A stretch of DNA of 51,965 nucleotides, from contig JAHDWN010000023.1 of assembly GCA_023382675.1 (NCBI GenBank), forward strand, positions 1-51,965, in the 5' to 3' direction. This stretch comes from Anaerolineae bacterium. GTDB taxonomy: Bacteria; Chloroflexota; Anaerolineae; Aggregatilineales; Phototrophicaceae. The notes beneath the pieces are model-generated. The model worked only from the letters and a program-made list of their open reading frames with translations, did not search any database and was not told the DNA's origin. A program made the translations under genes and the position numbers. Positions within the stretch are counted from its first letter, which is position 1, and each line of letters begins with the position of its first letter. Below are positions 1 to 7,559 of the stretch, one piece after another.

Positions 1-1140
1 ATCGGCATCGGGCAGACATCGATTGGAGAACTCTGGCAGTTCGGCCTGCGCGAGTTGGCAAGCCAGGCGCTCAAGAGCGCGTTTGAAGACGCAAGGCTCG
101 AACGGCAGCCGGACGCGCTGTTCGTCGCCAACATGCTCGCGCCGCGCGTCAGCAGCCAGGCGCATCTGGGTGCGCTGATCGCGGATTACATGGGCTGGCC
201 GGGTATCGAAGCGACGACGGTCGAGGCGGCCTGTGCCTCCGGCGGCGCGGCCTTTCAGGCAGGCGTGCGCGCCATCGCCAGCGGCATGGTCGATCTGGTG
301 GCGGTCTGCGGTGTCGAGAAGATGACAGACGCCACGCCGGACGTGACGACCGCGGCGCTGGCGACCGCCGCCGACGCCGAGTTCGAGGGCATTCACGGCG
401 CGACCTTCGTCGCTCTGAACGCACTGGTCATGCGCCGCTACATGCACGAATACGGCATTCCCCACCCGGCGTTCGGGCCGTTCAGCATCAATGCCCACGC
501 CAATGCGCGCAATAACCCGAACGCGATGTTCAAGACCCATGTGACGCAAGAATCCTACAACCGCGCGCCGATGATCGCCGATCCGATCAACCTGCTCGAT
601 AGCTCACCGATCTGCGACGGCGCGGGCGCGATCCTGCTCTGCCCGCTGGAAATGGCAAGCGATCTGAGCCAGCGCGCGCCGATTCGGGTGCTGGCAAGCG
701 CGACGGCGACGGACACCATCGGCATTGCTGACCGGCGCAACCTGCTGGCGTTGGAGGCAGGGCGTGTGAGTGCGCAGAAGGCTTATGCTCAGGCGGGCCT
801 CGCGCCGGAAGACATCGACGTGTTCGAGCTGCACGACGCCTTTTCGATCATGGCGGCGCTGAGCCTGGAGGCGGCGGGCTTTGCCGAGTATGGCAAGGGT
901 GTCGAGCTGGCGCAGGCGGGCGCGATCGCTATCGGCGGGCGTATCCCGATCTGCACGATGGGCGGGCTGAAGGGACGCGGCCACCCGGTCGGTGCGACCG
1001 GTGTTTACGAGTTGATCGACGTGATCACGCAGCTACGCGGCGAGGCGGGCGCGAATCAGGTCAAAGATGCGACAATTGGCATGGCGCAGAACATTGGCGG
1101 CACAGGCTCGACGATTGTGACGCACATTCTGGGCGCATAG
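1..1140 (+). CDS. Thiolase (SCP-x/archaeal acetyl-CoA acetyltransferase type), 5' truncated by window edge
   Basis: The frame is open from base 1, and its first residues (IGIGQTSIGELWQFGLREL) already match the N-terminal strand of SCP-x-type thiolases, so the true start lies a few codons outside the window; the internal TTG at 55 is not the start. 379 residues are visible. Thiolases form or cleave beta-ketoacyl-CoA. The nucleophilic Cys sits in VEAACASGG (codon at 232-234), followed by HDAF and GHPVGATG, which carry the two active-site His. The C-terminal motif is NIGGTGST, without the second Cys of classical thiolases, as in SCP2/archaeal forms. Such enzymes often pair with a DUF35 protein, which could lie upstream but is not visible. 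It converges on the lasso cluster. Confidence 0.9.
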   Translation: MGIGQTSIGELWQFGLRELASQALKSAFEDARLERQPDALFVANMLAPRVSSQAHLGALIADYMGWPGIEATTVEAACASGGAAFQAGVRAIASGMVDLVAVCGVEKMTDATPDVTTAALATAADAEFEGIHGATFVALNALVMRRYMHEYGIPHPAFGPFSINAHANARNNPNAMFKTHVTQESYNRAPMIADPINLLDSSPICDGAGAILLCPLEMASDLSQRAPIRVLASATATDTIGIADRRNLLALEAGRVSAQKAYAQAGLAPEDIDVFELHDAFSIMAALSLEAAGFAEYGKGVELAQAGAIAIGGRIPICTMGGLKGRGHPVGATGVYELIDVITQLRGEAGANQVKDATIGMAQNIGGTGSTIVTHILGA

Positions 1141-1199
1141 CTGGCGAGAGCAAGGTCGTGATCCACCGCTGGCCGGTGCTATTGGCGATGGACTGAAGC

Positions 1200-2006
1200 T
1201 TACGACTCGATTGTCTGCGCGTGGGCTTCGACGAGATCGAGCGTGGCATCGAGCTTCTCGAAGGCACGCGGATAGATCAGACGGTAGAGCGTGACCGCAT
1301 TCATTAGTTGGAGATAATCAACGGCCAGGCGACGGCGCGCATCGGCGTCGTTTTCGCTGACGATGAAGGCCTGTTTGAGCAGTGCGACGTAACCGTCTGC
1401 CGGGTTGACCGGGACAACCGCTGGGCTGGCATCGGGGGCATCGACCGCTTCCAGCAGGAAGATCGTGGACAGACGCAGCACCACATCGGGCCAGGGAAGA
1501 GGCGTAAAACTGAACGGCACTTCGCCAAAATGCTGGGCAGTGCGGGTGCGCAGCGAGATCATGCTGGGGATCATCTTCAAGAAAGCGCCGCCGTCCCGTT
1601 GGTCGAGAGCCATGACATCGTCGGTCAATTGTGCCCACCCGTGACGACGACCCATCGCGTAGGCCAGCGTTGACTTGCCTATCAAGGTTGGAGCGCAAAA
1701 AGCAACGGCGGTATGTGAGTTCCGGTGATACACGGCAGCCGCGTGCAGCACCTGAAACCCCCAGTAGTTGTATACGCGGGGCAGCCAGCGACGAGAAGCA
1801 TATTGCACCAGTGTATCGAAGTTGACGCCAATGACTGGATGATACGTGACAGAATCCTGTTCGGCGGTGAAGCGGATCGCTCCGAGTTCTGGACAGGCAA
1901 TCCAGCGGACATCGCCACAGGCACTGTAGGTGATAGTCAAAGGCGAGTCATCATCTTCAGTCCACGAAGCGATGACCTGTCCTGGTTCGTTACTTGCCCA
2001 GTCCAT
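1200..2006 (-). CDS. HPr-kinase-like serine kinase of the lasso-peptide cluster
   Basis: 268 residues, last gene of the lasso cluster, starting 27 nt after the precursor stop. It resembles the HPr kinase/phosphorylase C-terminal domain found in lasso clusters such as paeninodin, where the kinase PadeK phosphorylates the peptide. Visible motifs: LHAAAV (residues 88-92, the position of the family LHG-type motif), a P-loop-like APTLIGKST (105-113) in which Ala replaces the first Gly, and LTDD (127-130), the acidic Walker-B-like site. The N-terminal 80 residues resemble nothing I recognise. The precursor ends in Val, not in the C-terminal Ser phosphorylated in paeninodin, so the target would be an internal Ser or something else. 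Family fairly sure; activity unknown. Confidence 0.75.
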   Translation of the reverse strand: MDWASNEPGQVIASWTEDDDSPLTITYSACGDVRWIACPELGAIRFTAEQDSVTYHPVIGVNFDTLVQYASRRWLPRVYNYWGFQVLHAAAVYHRNSHTAVAFCAPTLIGKSTLAYAMGRRHGWAQLTDDVMALDQRDGGAFLKMIPSMISLRTRTAQHFGEVPFSFTPLPWPDVVLRLSTIFLLEAVDAPDASPAVVPVNPADGYVALLKQAFIVSENDADARRRLAVDYLQLMNAVTLYRLIYPRAFEKLDATLDLVEAHAQTIES

Positions 2007-2033
2007 CGAATTACGAGCCGGCCTGATTGGGAC

Positions 2034-2216
2034 CTAGACCCCCGGCATCATGCCGCTGAGGCCTTCTTGGTCGCCCGATCCGCTGGCCTTGGATCCCTGC
2101 ACAAACTCGCGCAATTTGCCAATCGACCGCAGCTCTGGAGCTGCCCACGGGCGTTTTTGTGCGAGTCGATCACTCGCAGTCACTTGTGGATTCTGTGGTC
2201 TATTCAACGTTGTCAT
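2034..2216 (-). CDS. Lasso peptide precursor
   Basis: 60 residues. The lasso leader motif YxxPxLxxxGxxxxxTxG aligns in exact register: W24, P27, L29, G33, V39 (in place of the usual Thr at -2), then G41 as core residue 1. The predicted core is GSKASGSGDQEGLSGMMPGV, with Asp49 at core position 9, allowing a Gly1-Asp9 macrolactam and an 11-residue tail. An AGGAG Shine-Dalgarno lies inside the last codons of the cyclase gene; the ATG follows the cyclase stop after 4 nt, implying translational coupling. Neighbours supply RRE, protease, cyclase and tailoring enzymes. The core contains four Ser and one Lys as possible modification sites. The call rests on motif plus context; ring size and cleavage site are inference. 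Confidence 0.85.
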   Translation of the reverse strand: MTTLNRPQNPQVTASDRLAQKRPWAAPELRSIGKLREFVQGSKASGSGDQEGLSGMMPGV

Positions 2217-2220
2217 TGCG

Positions 2221-4113
2221 TCATTCTCCTGCCAACTGGTTTTTCAACCATGTCTCTGCACTCACAACAGCATACAAGTAGGCTACCTGGTCGCGCGTAA
2301 TGCCTTGACTCGCTTTTTCTGTGATACTTAGCCTGTCGCTATTGATAATACCATATCCCGCCAGCCTGGAAGTGCCCACTTTTTCTGCGGCGGACACGAC
2401 ATATTTCTGGATTTGCTGGAAGTAAGGACGCAACTCTTCCGGTGCGTAATCTTTGACCTGCGCTTCAACCCCTGACTCCGGAAGGACACGTCGTACTACC
2501 ATACGGTTGAGACTCTTGCTGCGCCCTTCGTTGAGGAGCACCCAGGGCGATGCTTGCGCGAGCATCGCCACCAGGTCTCTATCAAAAAAAGGCATGAGAA
2601 TGCGCAGACCGGCGGAATGTGCATAGAGAAAGTCGGTCTCACAAACGCTCGACTCTGCCAGAAATCTCCACAAATAACTTTTGCCGTGCTCGTAATAGCT
2701 CGCTGGCACGCGCCCACGCGCGTCGAGTTCGGGACGTTGTATCTCGTCGTTCAAGACTCGCTGAAGCGTCTGGCGCAAAGCGGGATCTGCGCACAACCAG
2801 CCGGGTAGCTGACCGCCTAGACGCCTGATGCGGTACGCTCTGCGCAGGTTCGGAAGACAGCGCGCCCAATAGGCACCCATCATCTGGCGCGCGAACAGGC
2901 TGAGTCGCTGCGCCAGCGACCTCTGCCGCCATTTACCTTCCTGGCGCATACTCCCCAGGAACAATGTCAGTTTGGGCAGTGACAGCGAGCGCAGCACATC
3001 CGGAAAATAGCTGCTGTCCACATCCAGCCATTCGTCCCCGCCCGCGCCGCTAAAGATGCTGGTGCAGCCAGCATCGGCCATCGAGCGCAGGAAATGCGGA
3101 TATAACCCTGCCCACCACGACGTATTCGGCTCTGCGGAATGCGCTGTGTCCTCAATCGAAATCGTGACCAGATCGCGATCATCCAGGTAATCGAGAAAGC
3201 TGCTAGCCCGGTAGGGCAGCCGCAGCCGATCGGCAATCGCCCGCTGATTCCTTTGTTCGTAACTAACAGGCTCATCGGTGGTGCGCGTAAACGCGAATGC
3301 TGCAAGCGGCGCATGACCCTGCACCTGGCCGATCTGGTGCGCGATGCCGGCGATGGCTGACGAGTCAAGCCCGCCGCTAAGCAAGATACCATCCATGCCG
3401 ACGGCGAAACAGCGTGCAACTGCCTGCCGCAGCAGCGGTTCGAACTTCTCCAACACCTGCTCGTCTGGCAGGTAGGGTTCGCCATCCTTTGGCAGAGGAT
3501 TCCAGTACTCATGGATCGTGCACCTGCCGTCGACATCGGCAGCCAGATAATGAGCGTGGCGCAGCCGGTGAATCGACTCGAAGAATGTGTCATCTTGGAG
3601 CGTGAAGAAGCCGCCGACCCGCAGTGCTAGGTTGAGCCGGTTGGGAATCCGAGGAAAAGCACCAGACTCCAGCAGAGCGTTGACCGTGGGTGCAAAAAAC
3701 AGCCTGCGCCCGATCTGCCCGTAAAAGAACGGATGTCGGCTAAATACGTCGTGTCCCGCGATCAAGCGGCCACGCTGCGCATCCCACACCGCCGCCAGGT
3801 AGCCTCCGTCGAGATGGTTGAACAGATCCTCGCCCCAGCGCTCATAGGCCAGCGCGACGATTTCAACCTCCGTCAAGACTCCGCCGCTTCTGTCGAGTTC
3901 GGCTGTCCGCGCCGGTTGGTCGAAAAGATAGCCGTCAAAGATGGCGAAGTTGGCAGCTTCCGGGCCGAAAGCAAGCGTCTGGCAGCCTACCTGCAGCTGG
4001 CCAAGAGTCAGCGGGCCGTGTTGCAGCATGTCTGCCGCCGCCGAATCATTGCGGCGCGATACAGCATCCGGATCAAAACAGGCGTACCATGTCGGTAAAA
4101 GGAAGGGGGCCAT
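2221..4113 (-). CDS. Asparagine-synthetase-like lasso cyclase (macrolactam synthetase)
   Basis: About 630 residues, homologous to asparagine synthase B. The C-terminal synthetase domain has the PP-loop SGGLDSS (residues about 246-252) and SGAGGDEWLD. The N-terminal glutaminase-like domain has no Cys at position 2, so it should not hydrolyse glutamine; this is expected for lasso C proteins, which use ATP to adenylate the ring Asp/Glu and join it to the freed core N-terminus. I start at the ATG at 4113; the TTG just before it is in frame but unnecessary. It begins 35 nt after the methyltransferase gene and its stop lies 4 nt before the precursor start. It should act with the B2 peptidase and RRE protein. 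Confidence 0.88.
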   Translation of the reverse strand: MAPFLLPTWYACFDPDAVSRRNDSAAADMLQHGPLTLGQLQVGCQTLAFGPEAANFAIFDGYLFDQPARTAELDRSGGVLTEVEIVALAYERWGEDLFNHLDGGYLAAVWDAQRGRLIAGHDVFSRHPFFYGQIGRRLFFAPTVNALLESGAFPRIPNRLNLALRVGGFFTLQDDTFFESIHRLRHAHYLAADVDGRCTIHEYWNPLPKDGEPYLPDEQVLEKFEPLLRQAVARCFAVGMDGILLSGGLDSSAIAGIAHQIGQVQGHAPLAAFAFTRTTDEPVSYEQRNQRAIADRLRLPYRASSFLDYLDDRDLVTISIEDTAHSAEPNTSWWAGLYPHFLRSMADAGCTSIFSGAGGDEWLDVDSSYFPDVLRSLSLPKLTLFLGSMRQEGKWRQRSLAQRLSLFARQMMGAYWARCLPNLRRAYRIRRLGGQLPGWLCADPALRQTLQRVLNDEIQRPELDARGRVPASYYEHGKSYLWRFLAESSVCETDFLYAHSAGLRILMPFFDRDLVAMLAQASPWVLLNEGRSKSLNRMVVRRVLPESGVEAQVKDYAPEELRPYFQQIQKYVVSAAEKVGTSRLAGYGIINSDRLSITEKASQGITRDQVAYLYAVVSAETWLKNQLAGE

Positions 4114-4148
4114 CAACGGGCAGTGGGTCTTAATGATTCAGGCATGGG

Positions 4149-5270
4149 TTAATCATACCAGTCCGCATATTTGTGCACAAAGGCAAGCGCATCATCATGC
4201 GACGGCAGCGCTCCGGGATAAGCCGCTCGCAGTCGAGCTGCGACCTCTTCGAGCGCTGTTTGCCCCTCCAGCAGCGTCAGCAGCAAGCGGATCATCTGGC
4301 CTTTGCGATTGAGATTCGGCTTATAAGTCGGGTTCGTCTTTCGCAGGCTGGACGGGTCCCATGGGCGCGAAAACAGCGTCGAATGGCGGCGTTCGCCGTG
4401 TTGCGCAGTGACCATCCAGTTCCAATCCGTGTACGCGGGACGCACGAGCCGAAACGCGATCTCCTCACCACCGGCAAAGACCAACGGCGGATCAATGGGC
4501 ATGAATACGGGCGTCCAGTGTATTTCTGGCTCGTGGGGCGCGGTCGAGAGCCAGTCTGTGCCAAGCTCCATCGCAAACCAACCCATGAAACCGTGGCATT
4601 CCCCCGCGCTGTTGATCGTAAACATCACCGTCTCATCGCAGTGAATGACGTGCGCAGTGGCAAAATCGAGCGTCAGCAGCGGCTGCGGCTCAGCAAGATA
4701 CTCCGCCTGGCGCGTATCCTTCAGGCGATAGTAGGCTGTGTGGGCAGCGAACGGGCGCGCGACACTCAAATCTAGCCCCAGATGCGGCCGTGACCAGCTC
4801 GCGATTTCGCGCTGGTAGATTTCGGGCGCGCACACCGGGACGACCTCCAGACGGGCTTTGCCAGGCAGCAAACGGCCATCAGGCTTGAGATAGCGGTCGC
4901 GGGCATAGAACAGCGACGGCAGCAGATCTTCGTTGAACAGCATGTTGCCGGTGAAGACCGAGACGATCAGATCGACCGATTCAGGCAGGGTGACTTCCTC
5001 GATGCGTCCGCGCAGAAACACCATGTGCTCACTCAGCCCGTTCGCCCCGGCGATTTGCTCGGCGACGCGGATGACATCCTCTGGCTCGACACAGTAGACA
5101 CGCTTCGCGCCAAGTTGTGCTGCCAGCAGGCCATGTACGCCGATACCCGATCCCAGGTCAAGGACGACGGAAGCAGGGGTGATAGTCGTCTTGAGCGCCC
5201 GGTAGTAGGCAGTGTTGCGATGGAGATCGAGCGCCATCGACCGGTGATCAGCAATGCGGGCGTAACTCAT
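4149..5270 (-). CDS. PRMT-fold class I SAM methyltransferase in lasso cluster
   Basis: 373 residues with the layout of protein arginine methyltransferases. It has an N-terminal helix motif (SMALDLHRNTAYYRAL), SAM motif I DLGSGIG (38-44), an acidic VEP after strand 2 (61-63), a double-E-loop equivalent at 104-117, and a THW-loop-like IHWTP near 251. In PRMTs the loop reads SEWMGxxLxxE; here it is SVFTGNMLFNE, so the first catalytic Glu is Val105 while the second survives as Glu114. This predicts SAM-dependent methylation with a substrate or chemistry different from ordinary Arg methylation. The last 55 residues form a helical tail. Position between peptidase and cyclase suggests tailoring of the lasso peptide. 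The predicted core has no Arg, but has Lys3 and acidic residues. Confidence 0.82.
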   Translation of the reverse strand: MSYARIADHRSMALDLHRNTAYYRALKTTITPASVVLDLGSGIGVHGLLAAQLGAKRVYCVEPEDVIRVAEQIAGANGLSEHMVFLRGRIEEVTLPESVDLIVSVFTGNMLFNEDLLPSLFYARDRYLKPDGRLLPGKARLEVVPVCAPEIYQREIASWSRPHLGLDLSVARPFAAHTAYYRLKDTRQAEYLAEPQPLLTLDFATAHVIHCDETVMFTINSAGECHGFMGWFAMELGTDWLSTAPHEPEIHWTPVFMPIDPPLVFAGGEEIAFRLVRPAYTDWNWMVTAQHGERRHSTLFSRPWDPSSLRKTNPTYKPNLNRKGQMIRLLLTLLEGQTALEEVAARLRAAYPGALPSHDDALAFVHKYADWYD

Positions 5271-5375
5271 GGATAGTGCTATGCCTCAGGTGGGGAAACT
5301 TTGCGCCGTGTCACGCGTGATACAGAAGTACGATGACTTTCACGCTGAATGTCCATGGTATGTTCGTGCTGCCGG

Positions 5376-5834
5376 TCAGTGGACATCGGTGATCAAGCCG
5401 GGATACGGAATAAACTGGTAACGACTGCTGACATCGGTCGCGTCGTTGAGTACTTCGCCATTTTGCTCGACCCAGGCATGGGCGGTGATCCTTTCCCCTT
5501 CCTGCCGCGCGCCAAAGCGAATGACGGAATCAATGTGCTGGAGGTGCAGAATCCACCACAACAGCAGGGAGCGTTCGAAGCAGCGTGGGCAATAGATGCG
5601 TTTCCACAACCAATGCGATCCTGCATTCTCTATTCGCAGCGCCATCTCCCGCGCACGCGGTGCGGGCTGTGACGATAAGGCGGCAGCGCCAGGACTCAGC
5701 CGATGCAGCAGGGTCAAACAGCGACGATACCCTAACAAACGCAGCGCCAGCCGCATCAATACCAGCAGCGACCACAGCCCTGTATGCAGGGCGAAATTCA
5801 ATGGATTTCCCAGCCGCATGGATGGTTTTGTCAT
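5376..5834 (-). CDS. Lasso peptide biosynthesis B2 protein (transglutaminase-like leader peptidase)
   Basis: 152 residues, the usual length of stand-alone B2 proteins. It removes the leader from the lasso precursor. The papain/transglutaminase-like triad is visible: Cys85 in CFERSLLLWW (family motif CLxRS), His119 in AHAWVE and Asp131 in the following NDATD. The N-terminal 45 residues are hydrophobic and basic, perhaps membrane-associated. Its ATG overlaps the stop of the RRE gene by 4 nt (ATGA), so the two are translationally coupled, matching the obligatory B1-B2 partnership of split lasso peptidases. A 105-nt gap separates it from the methyltransferase. Confidence 0.88.
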   Translation of the reverse strand: MTKPSMRLGNPLNFALHTGLWSLLVLMRLALRLLGYRRCLTLLHRLSPGAAALSSQPAPRAREMALRIENAGSHWLWKRIYCPRCFERSLLLWWILHLQHIDSVIRFGARQEGERITAHAWVEQNGEVLNDATDVSSRYQFIPYPGLITDVH

Positions 5835-6133
5835 GAGTCTGTAACCCGCGCGATCAACCCCTGGTCAAGCAAGTCCGCCAGAAGACCTTTCAATTCGCGC
5901 TCAAGCTGTACTTCTGACACGTCGAACTCGCTTAAGAGCTGCTGCATGGCCTCGGCAATGGATATGCCCTGCGTCAGAAGCGCGACAATCTCTGCACCGG
6001 TGGCGTTCAATTGATAAACGTTTTCTGTCGTCACATGCAGCAGAAGGGCTTCCTGCCCAAACTGCTGAAGGATCACGTCACTGCCGAGCTTGTACCGAGC
6101 CGCCGGATCAAATGAATCCGTGATCTGCACCAT
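5831..6133 (-). CDS. PqqD-family RRE protein (lasso B1)
   Basis: About 100 residues with the PqqD winged-helix pattern: two N-terminal strands (YKLGSDVILQQ, ALLLHV), YQLNATGAEIVALL, and a C-terminal helical part ending LLDQGLIARV. In lasso systems this RiPP recognition element binds the YxxPxLxxxG leader and delivers it to the B2 peptidase. I prefer the ATG at 6133, with GGAG 5 nt upstream, over the GTG at 6139 that would overlap that site. A TATACT-like -10 at 6173-6178 could give this gene its own promoter, but no convincing -35 is seen. It overlaps the B2 gene by 4 nt. Confidence 0.87.
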   Translation of the reverse strand: MVQITDSFDPAARYKLGSDVILQQFGQEALLLHVTTENVYQLNATGAEIVALLTQGISIAEAMQQLLSEFDVSEVQLERELKGLLADLLDQGLIARVTDS

Positions 6134-6202
6134 CTGCACTCCATGGAAAACTATGGTGTCTACATAGTTATGAGTATATCTCGGAAGTGTTGTCCCGTGT
6201 TT

Positions 6203-7390
6203 CTAACGATGCTGGTTGTGCAGACGATGATAAGCCCACTGGCCGATCTGGCGCGCCTGCCGCCACCAGCGCACACCATAGTAGGGCCACACGCTTTGGC
6301 CGGCCGCAATCTGGTAACGATGGCGCATGTAATCGACCGTCGGTAGCAGCAGACGCCCGATCAGCCAGAGCCGCTCGCGGAAGGTCAATCGTCGCAGCAT
6401 GTCGTCGACCCTGACCACAGCAGCGCCCGTGCGCTGCAAACGTGCGAAGCGAGCCACGTCTTCTTCGGGGGCGCGGCGCCGGCGCAAAGTGTCAATGACA
6501 TCGTCTGCAAAGCGCGTACCGAATAGTTCGGAGACTTTGCGCAGGCTGTGCTCGGTTGCGAGCGCCCAGCGCAAATCGACGGCTTGCGCAATCACTGCGT
6601 CCCAATCGATGGATCGGGCGGTGATGAGTAAATGGATGTCGAGATAGTGCTTGAGCGCCGCTTCTTGATCGCCGTGCTGGAGCGCGATATGTGCGCAGAG
6701 ATAGAGCAGCAGCGCCTCTGGCGATAGAGTCAGTGAGCCATCTTCACTCGCAATCGCTTGTTCCCAGATCCACGGCGTTGGATCAACCGTTTGCCCCATG
6801 CGCGGATAGCTGCCGAGTCGATAGTGCAGCTCGACCATCATCGTGGATTGCAACCCATTGCTGAAAACGACATGATGTATCAACTTACGCATGATCGCCG
6901 GGTTGCCTGCCAGTAGCATTTCGCTTTCGTCCGCCTCGATTTTGTAGCTGAGCGTATGCAAGACGCGCACCGCGATCTCACCCTGTGAATCAGGCACCAG
7001 CAGATCGAGATCAACCATCGGGCGGCGGTAAGGTTCCGGGTAAAGCATCTGGGCGACCGACAGACCTTTGAGCCAGAGTACACGGACACCGGCATCCGCC
7101 AATGCGCGCGCAATCCGCTTTTGTTCACGCACGAGCAGCGCGTGTTCCAGGGCTGCCTGGCGCGCAGACTGCTCCAGCGCTTTCCACGTCTCTACGTCGA
7201 TGTGTGTGCGCAGGTCATATTGGCAGGCGATGTAGTGCAGCATCGGCGCAAGCCCCTGCGCCTCGGCCAGAGCGTAGAGCGTCGGCCAGTCTGCGCTGGC
7301 GACACTGTGGCTTGCCTGCGGTTGGCTGATGAGCCGACAGAGTAGGTGGGCAGTGCCCTCTGCTGTTCGTGGGGGTTGTGGATTGGACAT
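6203..7390 (-). CDS. Nucleotidyltransferase family protein (NTP_transf_5-like), lasso cluster
   Basis: 395 residues, upstream-most gene of the cluster. The signature of this nucleotidyltransferase family is visible: LWLKGLSVAQMLYPEPYRRP then MVDLDLLVP, giving Lys108-Gly109 and the metal-binding pair Asp127 and Asp129. Proteins of this family recur in RiPP clusters that also carry a PqqD protein, B2 peptidase and HPr-like kinase; their reaction on the peptide is not well settled. It precedes the RRE gene by about 70 nt. It may act on the peptide together with the kinase, or serve in self-protection; the sequence does not decide. Confidence 0.78.
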   Translation of the reverse strand: MSNPQPPRTAEGTAHLLCRLISQPQASHSVASADWPTLYALAEAQGLAPMLHYIACQYDLRTHIDVETWKALEQSARQAALEHALLVREQKRIARALADAGVRVLWLKGLSVAQMLYPEPYRRPMVDLDLLVPDSQGEIAVRVLHTLSYKIEADESEMLLAGNPAIMRKLIHHVVFSNGLQSTMMVELHYRLGSYPRMGQTVDPTPWIWEQAIASEDGSLTLSPEALLLYLCAHIALQHGDQEAALKHYLDIHLLITARSIDWDAVIAQAVDLRWALATEHSLRKVSELFGTRFADDVIDTLRRRRAPEEDVARFARLQRTGAAVVRVDDMLRRLTFRERLWLIGRLLLPTVDYMRHRYQIAAGQSVWPYYGVRWWRQARQIGQWAYHRLHNQHR

Positions 7391-7559
7391 GACCGGGCCT
7401 GAACGCGCTCACCTCTGCTGCGGATTGTCACGCTATGGATCGGTGCAGGGTGACAATCTCATGTGGATCATCCGGACATCTATCTATTGTACAGGTCTCT
7501 GTGAGCAGGGAGTTAGCGTTGAAGTTCGCATGTTCGCAGGCGAAGCGTGTCACCCATGA

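Noticed and set aside
1164-1178. CACCG-CTGGC-CGGTG hairpin between thiolase and kinase genes
   Set aside because: Only a 5-bp stem without a T-run; too weak to call a terminator although the position would suit one.
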